From positions 1 through 9,692 of the forward strand of contig JAFUBJ010000448.1 in NCBI GenBank assembly GCA_017460265.1: a DNA stretch of 9,692 nt. Reading direction: 5' to 3'. Origin of the DNA: Atopobiaceae bacterium (lineage in GTDB: Bacteria > Actinomycetota > Coriobacteriia > Coriobacteriales > Atopobiaceae). Each line of letters starts with the position of its first letter. The stretch's first letter is position 1. The notes beneath the pieces are model-generated. The model saw only the letters and a list, made by a program, of their open reading frames with translations, had not been told where the DNA came from and did no database searches. Below, in pieces: positions 5,191 to 9,692 of this stretch. A program made the position numbers and the translations under genes.

Positions 5191-7728
5191 ATGAGCATCG
5201 TTTCACGCCATCGTCACGCCCAGCCCACGCATATCGAGGTGCGTGGCGCTCGCGTCCACAACCTGAAGAACGTTGATATCTCTATCCCCCTCAACCAGGT
5301 GGTGGGCATCGCTGGCGTGTCTGGATCGGGCAAGTCGAGCCTCGCGCTGGGCGTGCTCTATGCAGAGGGTAGCCGTCGCTACATGGAGAGCCTCTCCACC
5401 TACACACGCCGGCGCATCAGCCAGGCCGGACGCGCGCAGGTAGACGAGGTGCTGCATGTGCCTGCGGCCATCGCGCTGCGCCAGCGGCCAAGCGTGCCGG
5501 GCGTGCGCTCCACGTTTGGCACCTCAACCGAGCTTCTCAACCACCTGCGCCTTCTGTTCAGCCGCTTGGGAAGCCATCGGTGCCCCAACGGCCACTATGC
5601 GCCGCCAAGCATGGCCGTGGCCCTTGAGCAGGACATCGTTTGTCCCGTTTGTGGCGAGCACTTCATGGGTCCGGGCGCCGAGATGCTGGCGTTTAACTCC
5701 GATGGTGCGTGTCCCACCTGTGCGGGCACGGGCACGGTGCGCGACATCGACGAGTCGACGCTGGTGCCGGACGAGTCAAAGACCATCGACGAGGGTGCCG
5801 TCGCGCCGTGGGGCCACCTCATGTGGTCGCTCATGAAGGACATCGCGCGCGAGGCGGGCATCCCCACCGACGTCCCGTACCGCGACCTTACCCCTGAGCA
5901 GAAGGAGTTTGTGCTTCACGGGGCGCCCGACAAGTACCACATCCTCTACCACAACGAGAAGACGGGCACGGCGGGCGAGATGGACTTCACCTACTACAGC
6001 GCACGGTATTCAGTTGAGAACGCGCTCTCCAAGGTGAAGGACGAGAAGGGCCTGAAACGGGTGGCGCGCTACCTGACCGAGGCCCCGTGCCCCGACTGCC
6101 ACGGTACGCGCCTCTCTGACGACGCCCGCGCGCCGCTCGTGCGTGGCATCAACTTAGCCGATGCCACCGCCATGACACTCGACCAGCTGGTTGTTTGGCT
6201 GGCGGAGGTTCCTGCCGCCATGCCGGAGGAGCTGCGGCCCATGGCCGAGAGCATCATCTCCGAGACGGTGGAGCCGGCGGAGCGTCTCCGTCAGCTTGGC
6301 CTGGGCTATCTTTCGCTTGACCGCGCGAGCGCCACGCTCTCGACGGGCGAGCGCCAACGCGTGCAGCTGGCCCGTGCGGTGCGCAACCGTACCACGGGCG
6401 TGCTCTATGTGCTGGACGAGCCGTCCATCGGGTTGCACCCGGACAACGTGGAGGGCCTTCTTGGCGTGATGGATGACCTCGTGTCCGACGGCAACTCCGT
6501 GGTGGTGGTTGACCATGACGTGCGCGTGCTGCGTACGGCCGACCATATCGTTGAGGTGGGGCCGCGCTCGGGCGCCGAGGGAGGCACTGTCATTGCGCAG
6601 GGCACGGTTGACGAGGTCAACGCCAACACCGACTCGCGCATCGCGCCGTTCCTCTCGGGAGAGCGACAGATTCGTGCGCGTGCCCGCGCCTTGGAGCGGG
6701 AGATGTTTGACCTTGGTACCATCTACCTGGAAACGGATGCCATTCATACGGTGTGTCCCCTTGAGGTGCAGATTCCCCGCGGCCGCCTGACTGCCGTGAC
6801 AGGCGTCTCAGGCTCGGGAAAGACCACGCTGGTGTTGGAGAGCCTCATTCCCGCGCTTCAGGCCACGCTTGCGGGCGAGCGCATGCCACGCCACGTGCGC
6901 GCCGTCGATGCCGAGGGTCTGCGACGCGCCAACCTCATCGACGCCACACCCATCGGCGCCAACGTGCGCTCGACGGTGGCCACGTACTCAGGTGTGCTCG
7001 ATGACCTGCGCCGCGTCTTCAGCCAGACTACTGACGCCAAAGCGCATGGCCTCAAGGCGGGCGACTTCTCGTATAACACGGGCTCGCTGCGCTGCCCCAC
7101 CTGCGACGGCACGGGCCAGATTTCGCTTGACGTGCAGTTCCTGCCCGACGTGGACATTCCCTGCCCCGATTGCGCCGGTTCGCGCTACGCGCCGCTTGCG
7201 TGGGACGTCAAGCGTCACACGCTGCGGACGAGCACGGGCGAGAAGGGCGACTACGTGAGCCTGCCCGAGCTGATGGCCATGACGGTCGATCAGGCTCTCT
7301 TGCGGCTGCATCGTCTCAAGAAGGTTGCCACCAAGCTGCAAATACTGCATGACCTCGGCCTGGGCTACCTTACGCTGGGTGAGGCAACGCCGGCGCTCTC
7401 CGGCGGCGAGGCGCAGCGCCTGAAGCTTGCCAGCGAGATTGGTCGGCGCCAGGACGACGCGCTCTTTGTGTTTGACGAGCCCACCATCGGCCTGCATCCA
7501 TTGGACGTCGAGGTGCTCATCGACGTGTTGCAGGACCTCGTGGAGAATGGTGCCACGGTGGTGGTCATCGAGCATGACCTGGACATGATTGCCAACGCAG
7601 ACTGGGTCATCGACATGGGCCCCGGTGGTGGCGAGGAGGGTGGTCGCATCGTGTGCGCAGGTACGCCCGAGGACGTGGCGGCGTGCCCTGACAGCATCAC
7701 AGGCCATTACCTTGCTGAGGAGCTGTAG
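5191..7728 (+). CDS. UvrA-like twin ABC ATPase lacking the UvrB-binding domain
   Basis: An 845-residue UvrA-family protein with two ABC ATPase halves. Half I has Walker A GVSGSGKSS (42-50), signature LSTGE (383-387) and Walker B LYVLDE (405-410). Half II has GVSGSGKTT (538-546), LSGGE (736-740) and LFVFDE (758-763). Two zinc modules are intact: C151/C154-x19-C174/C177 and C635/C638-x19-C658/C661; C300/C303 form the conserved CPDC before the first signature. Classical UvrA has about 940 residues; here the segment after LLFSRLG passes in roughly 25 residues to the first zinc module, so the UvrB-binding domain is missing. That is the UvrA2/DrrC-like pattern associated with drug or DNA-lesion tolerance rather than UvrABC excision. 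The start ATG 5191 has GAGGAG six bases upstream; a GTG at 5161 lacks one. A TetR-type gene lies tail to tail 17 bases downstream. The DNA-protection role is inference. Confidence 0.9.
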   Translation: MSIVSRHRHAQPTHIEVRGARVHNLKNVDISIPLNQVVGIAGVSGSGKSSLALGVLYAEGSRRYMESLSTYTRRRISQAGRAQVDEVLHVPAAIALRQRPSVPGVRSTFGTSTELLNHLRLLFSRLGSHRCPNGHYAPPSMAVALEQDIVCPVCGEHFMGPGAEMLAFNSDGACPTCAGTGTVRDIDESTLVPDESKTIDEGAVAPWGHLMWSLMKDIAREAGIPTDVPYRDLTPEQKEFVLHGAPDKYHILYHNEKTGTAGEMDFTYYSARYSVENALSKVKDEKGLKRVARYLTEAPCPDCHGTRLSDDARAPLVRGINLADATAMTLDQLVVWLAEVPAAMPEELRPMAESIISETVEPAERLRQLGLGYLSLDRASATLSTGERQRVQLARAVRNRTTGVLYVLDEPSIGLHPDNVEGLLGVMDDLVSDGNSVVVVDHDVRVLRTADHIVEVGPRSGAEGGTVIAQGTVDEVNANTDSRIAPFLSGERQIRARARALEREMFDLGTIYLETDAIHTVCPLEVQIPRGRLTAVTGVSGSGKTTLVLESLIPALQATLAGERMPRHVRAVDAEGLRRANLIDATPIGANVRSTVATYSGVLDDLRRVFSQTTDAKAHGLKAGDFSYNTGSLRCPTCDGTGQISLDVQFLPDVDIPCPDCAGSRYAPLAWDVKRHTLRTSTGEKGDYVSLPELMAMTVDQALLRLHRLKKVATKLQILHDLGLGYLTLGEATPALSGGEAQRLKLASEIGRRQDDALFVFDEPTIGLHPLDVEVLIDVLQDLVENGATVVVIEHDLDMIANADWVIDMGPGGGEEGGRIVCAGTPEDVAACPDSITGHYLAEEL

Positions 7729-7745
7729 GTTTCTGACGCTATCGC

Positions 7746-8327
7746 TCAGGTAAGGGGTGCCGAGCGGGCTTCTGCGATACGGCGTACCGCCGTATCGATG
7801 CTGTCCGCCAAGAACAGCGAGAGGCGCCGCACGAGGTGCTCTGGCGGCTCAAGCATGCCTTCGTCCACCCAACTGTCCAGGATGTCGATGAGGCCAGCGC
7901 CAAAGAACTGGGCGATGAGCCGGCGATCCTCTTGGGTGAGGTGCGCTTCTGGCTGCATCTTCGTGATGAAAGAGCTCACAAGGCCGCTGACATGCTCCCT
8001 CATGAAACGCTTTGCATAGCCTGGGTCGATGGAATGCCCGAGTTTGTAGACGGAATCACGTTCCTCGCGGAGGGCGTTGAGGACGGTCACCAGGTCGAGT
8101 TCCCAGTCCGTCGTGCTATCCATGTCTGGCAGGATGGCGTGGATGTGCTGCTTGACGGAGAACGCGATAAGGTCGTACAAGTCTCGAAAGTGGTAGTAGA
8201 ACGTTTGGCGGTTCACGCCAGCCTTGCGTGTGATATCGGTCACGGTGATCTGTTCGAAAGGCTTTTCTTTCAGCAGTTCGGAGAACGCTTCGGATAGGGC
8301 GCGTTTTGTCAGGTCGGCTTTGGACAT
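7746..8327 (-). CDS. TetR/AcrR family transcriptional regulator
   Basis: A 193-residue TetR-type repressor. The N-terminal helix-turn-helix lies at residues 28-47 (VTDITRKAGVNRQTFYYHF) after an amphipathic first helix (SKADLTKRALSEAFSELL). The rest is an all-helical ligand and dimerisation domain whose layout recalls the TetR_C group of DhaS-like regulators. The start ATG 8327-8325 has a near-perfect AGGAGG Shine-Dalgarno seven bases upstream. The gene ends 17 bases from the convergent UvrA-like gene and is divergent from a radical SAM gene across 182 bases containing three dyads, the usual place for TetR operators. It therefore probably represses itself and the radical SAM gene; control of the UvrA-like gene is possible but less direct. 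The inducer is not evident. Confidence 0.93.
   Translation of the reverse strand: MSKADLTKRALSEAFSELLKEKPFEQITVTDITRKAGVNRQTFYYHFRDLYDLIAFSVKQHIHAILPDMDSTTDWELDLVTVLNALREERDSVYKLGHSIDPGYAKRFMREHVSGLVSSFITKMQPEAHLTQEDRRLIAQFFGAGLIDILDSWVDEGMLEPPEHLVRRLSLFLADSIDTAVRRIAEARSAPLT
7775..7797. repeat. Perfect 10-base dyad within the 3' end of the TetR-type gene
   Basis: CGATACGGCG (7775-7784) and CGCCGTATCG (7788-7797) are exact inverted copies around a three-base loop, inside codons for the C-terminal helix of the regulator. It is GC-rich and would fold strongly in either transcript. Being close to the convergent gene ends, it may slow or stop read-through from the UvrA-like gene. No T-run follows, and chance is not excluded. 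Confidence 0.6.
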
Positions 8328-8383
8328 GGCGGAACCTCCTTGTTAGAGGCATACCCTAATCCCTTAAGACGTTTCCCGACGGT

Positions 8384-8411
8384 GTTATACAAGCGTGCCA
8401 AAGTGTCCAAA
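8384..8411 (-). promoter_or_regulatory. Possible promoter for the TetR-type gene
   Basis: On the minus strand, TATAAC (plus positions 8384-8389) is a good -10. TTTGGA (8406-8411), 16 bases upstream, is a poor -35. The -35 region is overlapped by the inverted repeat at 8402-8422, which would suit autorepression. Confidence 0.35.
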
Positions 8412-8422
8412 AAGCAGACACT
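8402..8422. promoter_or_regulatory. Inverted repeat AGTGTC-N9-GACACT, candidate operator
   Basis: Six-base arms at 8402-8407 and 8417-8422 flank an A-rich nine-base centre in the divergent spacer. It overlaps the likely -35 of the TetR-type gene. Its TGTCC half (8404-8408) recurs in the dyad at 8434-8446. A TetR operator is a reasonable inference, not shown. Confidence 0.45.
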
Positions 8423-8433
8423 ATAGGGTCGCT

Positions 8434-8446
8434 GGACAGTATGTCC
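8434..8446. promoter_or_regulatory. Dyad GGACA-GTA-TGTCC, candidate operator
   Basis: Perfect five-base arms around a three-base centre, 63 bases before the radical SAM start and within the divergent spacer. It shares the TGTCC half-site with the inverted repeat at 8402-8422, suggesting two sites for one regulator. Confidence 0.45.
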
Positions 8447-8476
8447 CAATAGGGATCGGCAATAACCTCTCATAGA

Positions 8477-8490
8477 GTGCCATATGGCAC
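8477..8490. promoter_or_regulatory. Perfect 14-base palindrome GTGCCATATGGCAC, candidate operator
   Basis: The palindrome is exact and ends 19 bases before the radical SAM ATG, just upstream of the ribosome binding site (AGGAG, 8499-8503). A protein bound here could block transcription of the radical SAM gene. Length and symmetry fit a TetR-type site, though its half-site differs from the other two dyads. It could alternatively form an RNA hairpin in the leader. Confidence 0.5.
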
Positions 8491-8509
8491 GACGCGAGAG
8501 GAGAATCAC

Positions 8510-9692
8510 ATGCAATCGTCTATTGCCCACGCTGCCGAACGCAAGACGTTTGAGATAGCCATCAACCAAGTCCTGAGGAGCATCTCTGGGCCAAATCGAG
8601 ACAGGGCCATCGAACGACTCATCGACCTTGTTGAGCCCCTGATGGAAGATACCGCCCCCTACTCCGTCGATGGGGTACGACACGCCTTGCATCCGGGATC
8701 CAAGTGGCAGCAGTGGCTGTTTGACGTCATCGATAAGACGGACCCCAACGTGACGCGTACGTTCTTGCTAAATGCGGGCTACGAGTCTGCGTTCAGGGGC
8801 CTGCGCACGACGACGGTAAATGCCGACCGCTATAACTGCAATGTTCCCTGGATTATCCTGTTTGATCCGACGAGTGCCTGCAACAAGCATTGCGTCGGTT
8901 GTTGGGCGGCAGACTACGGCAACTCGCTCAATCTGACATTCGAGGAAATGGATCGTCTGGTGACCCAGGGCGCAGAGCTCGGTTGCCACTTCTACATGCT
9001 GACGGGCGGGGAGCCGTTGGTCCGAAAGCACGACGTGTTGCGTCTTGCCGAGGCACATCAGGACTGCGAGTTCAACATCTTCACAAACGCAAGCCTCATT
9101 GACGAGGAGTTCTGCCAAGAGGTCGCGCGTTTGGGCAACATCGTCTTCTCTGTGTCTCTTGAAAGTTACGAGCCTGCCGTGAACGACGGTCGTCGTGGCA
9201 ATGGCTCCTTCTACGAGGTGATGTGCGCCTTTGACCTTATGCGCTCCTACGGGCTCCTCTTTGGTACGTCCACGTGCTACACGCGCAACAACACCGAGCT
9301 TGTGTCTTCGGACGAATTCTTTGATTTGCTTGTGGAAAAGGGATGCCGTTGGGCTTGGTTCTTCCACTACATGCCCGTGGGAGACGGGGCAAGCGCTGAT
9401 CTTATGCCCACGTACGAGCAGCGTGAATACATGCTGCGCAGGCTTCGCGAGGTGCGTGGCTTTGAGGGCGGAAAGCCCATCTTTGCCCTGACCCTGCTGT
9501 GCTTCCCCAACTGCCTTGATCTGGAGGTGGCGGGGGAGATCCTGGCCGGCGGCGCCGACAAGGCGGCCGAGGCCATGTGCACCATCGCGGGGGGCCACTC
9601 CATCACCGATGACGAGCCCAAGGCCGGCATGTGTGTCACCGGTACGGTGCCTCCTCAGAAGGTCCTGGCCAACAACAGTCCCCGCCGGGGGG
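8510..9692 (+). CDS. Radical SAM protein (CxxxCxxC, CWAADYG type), 3' part replaced by SelD-like sequence; open at window end
   Basis: The frame starts at ATG 8510, with AGGAG six bases upstream, and runs 394 codons to the window edge without a stop. Residues 1-115 form an N-terminal helical region. The radical SAM core has CNKHCVGC (C124, C128, C131) followed by WAADYG, MLTGGEP (163-169) as the SAM-binding GGEP motif, FTNASLID, and WFFHYMPVG at 283-291. This resembles a family of radical SAM proteins of unassigned function in Clostridia and Coriobacteria that often sit beside TetR regulators. Members normally continue after a KPIF segment into a cysteine-containing SPASM-like C-terminus. Here, after residues 320-326 (GGKPIFA), the frame becomes selenophosphate synthetase-like. 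The gene is divergent from the TetR-type gene with dyads between them, so repression by it is likely. Radical SAM assignment is firm for residues 1-320; the substrate is unknown. Confidence 0.85.
   Translation, partial: MQSSIAHAAERKTFEIAINQVLRSISGPNRDRAIERLIDLVEPLMEDTAPYSVDGVRHALHPGSKWQQWLFDVIDKTDPNVTRTFLLNAGYESAFRGLRTTTVNADRYNCNVPWIILFDPTSACNKHCVGCWAADYGNSLNLTFEEMDRLVTQGAELGCHFYMLTGGEPLVRKHDVLRLAEAHQDCEFNIFTNASLIDEEFCQEVARLGNIVFSVSLESYEPAVNDGRRGNGSFYEVMCAFDLMRSYGLLFGTSTCYTRNNTELVSSDEFFDLLVEKGCRWAWFFHYMPVGDGASADLMPTYEQREYMLRRLREVRGFEGGKPIFALTLLCFPNCLDLEVAGEILAGGADKAAEAMCTIAGGHSITDDEPKAGMCVTGTVPPQKVLANNSPRRG
9488..9692 (+). other. SelD (selenophosphate synthetase)-like fragment fused in frame
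   Basis: The last 68 residues of the frame (L327 to G394) read LLCFPNCLDLEVAGEILAGG, then AGGHSI, DDEPK, VTGTV and VLANN, in the order found in the middle of SelD, the ATP-dependent enzyme making selenophosphate. The preceding GGKPI is itself a SelD motif (compare GGKPIMA in E. coli SelD). The SelD N-terminal part with the catalytic Cys/Sec and Lys is absent, and the fragment ends at the window edge. Base composition becomes more GC-rich after about 9520. Some family-typical positions are changed, such as the residue after EPK, and the final few codons match SelD poorly. It is either a recombinant or an assembly chimera. Confidence 0.75.

Noticed and set aside
7729..7745. Intrinsic terminator directly after the UvrA-like stop
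   Set aside because: Only about four bases could pair in the short spacer and there is no T-run; the stronger dyad at 7775-7797 is the better candidate.
8768..9598. Minus-strand open frame of 276 codons near the right end
   Set aside because: It is antisense to the radical SAM frame, which has CxxxCxxC and GGEP motifs and a good ribosome site.

Overview
The window looks like chromosomal DNA of a high-GC, strictly anaerobic bacterium. The protein flavour (a HydE/HydF/TM1266 set, a nitrogenase-like trio of the kind seen in gut anaerobes, a UvrA-like protein without a UvrB-binding domain) suggests a gut Coriobacteriia member such as an Olsenella or Atopobiaceae relative. That placement is inference from remembered family resemblance, not from a marker gene. 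Genes are tightly packed, use strong Shine-Dalgarno sites, and no gene-free stretch exceeds about 255 bases.

Left region (1-2172, minus strand): a translationally coupled operon of a NifH-like reductase (1417-2172) followed by two nitrogenase component-1 (NifD/K-fold) proteins (128-1414 and <1-131, the second cut by the window edge). The NifH-like protein keeps the P-loop and both cluster cysteines. The component-1 proteins are divergent, no nifB/E/N is visible, and the substrate cannot be assigned. This is the best candidate here for an undescribed system.

Middle region (2173-5016): a 254-base divergent spacer carries a pair of near-identical palindromes in inverted orientation (REP/BIME-like) and a 13-base direct repeat just before hydF. 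hydF (2427-3680) and hydE (start best placed at GTG 3673, ending 4719) overlap and encode the GTPase scaffold and the radical SAM enzyme that mature the [FeFe]-hydrogenase H-cluster. A strong hairpin separates them from a convergent small TM1266-type hydrogenase-system regulator (4759-5016). hydG and the hydrogenase structural gene are not in the window.

Right-middle region (5017-8327): a UvrA-like twin ABC ATPase of 845 residues (5191-7728) meets a TetR-type regulator (7746-8327) tail to tail, with a perfect dyad inside the 3' end of the regulator gene.

Right end (8328-9692): the TetR gene diverges from a radical SAM gene starting at 8510, across a 182-base spacer holding three dyad elements that could be operators. 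The radical SAM frame stays open to the end of the window, but its last 68 or so residues (from about 9488) are recognisably selenophosphate synthetase (SelD), not the expected C-terminal domain. The switch falls at a GGKPI-type sequence that both families can carry. This is either a natural recombinant or, more likely, an assembly chimera near a contig end. The sequence after about 9470 should not be trusted as part of this locus until checked.
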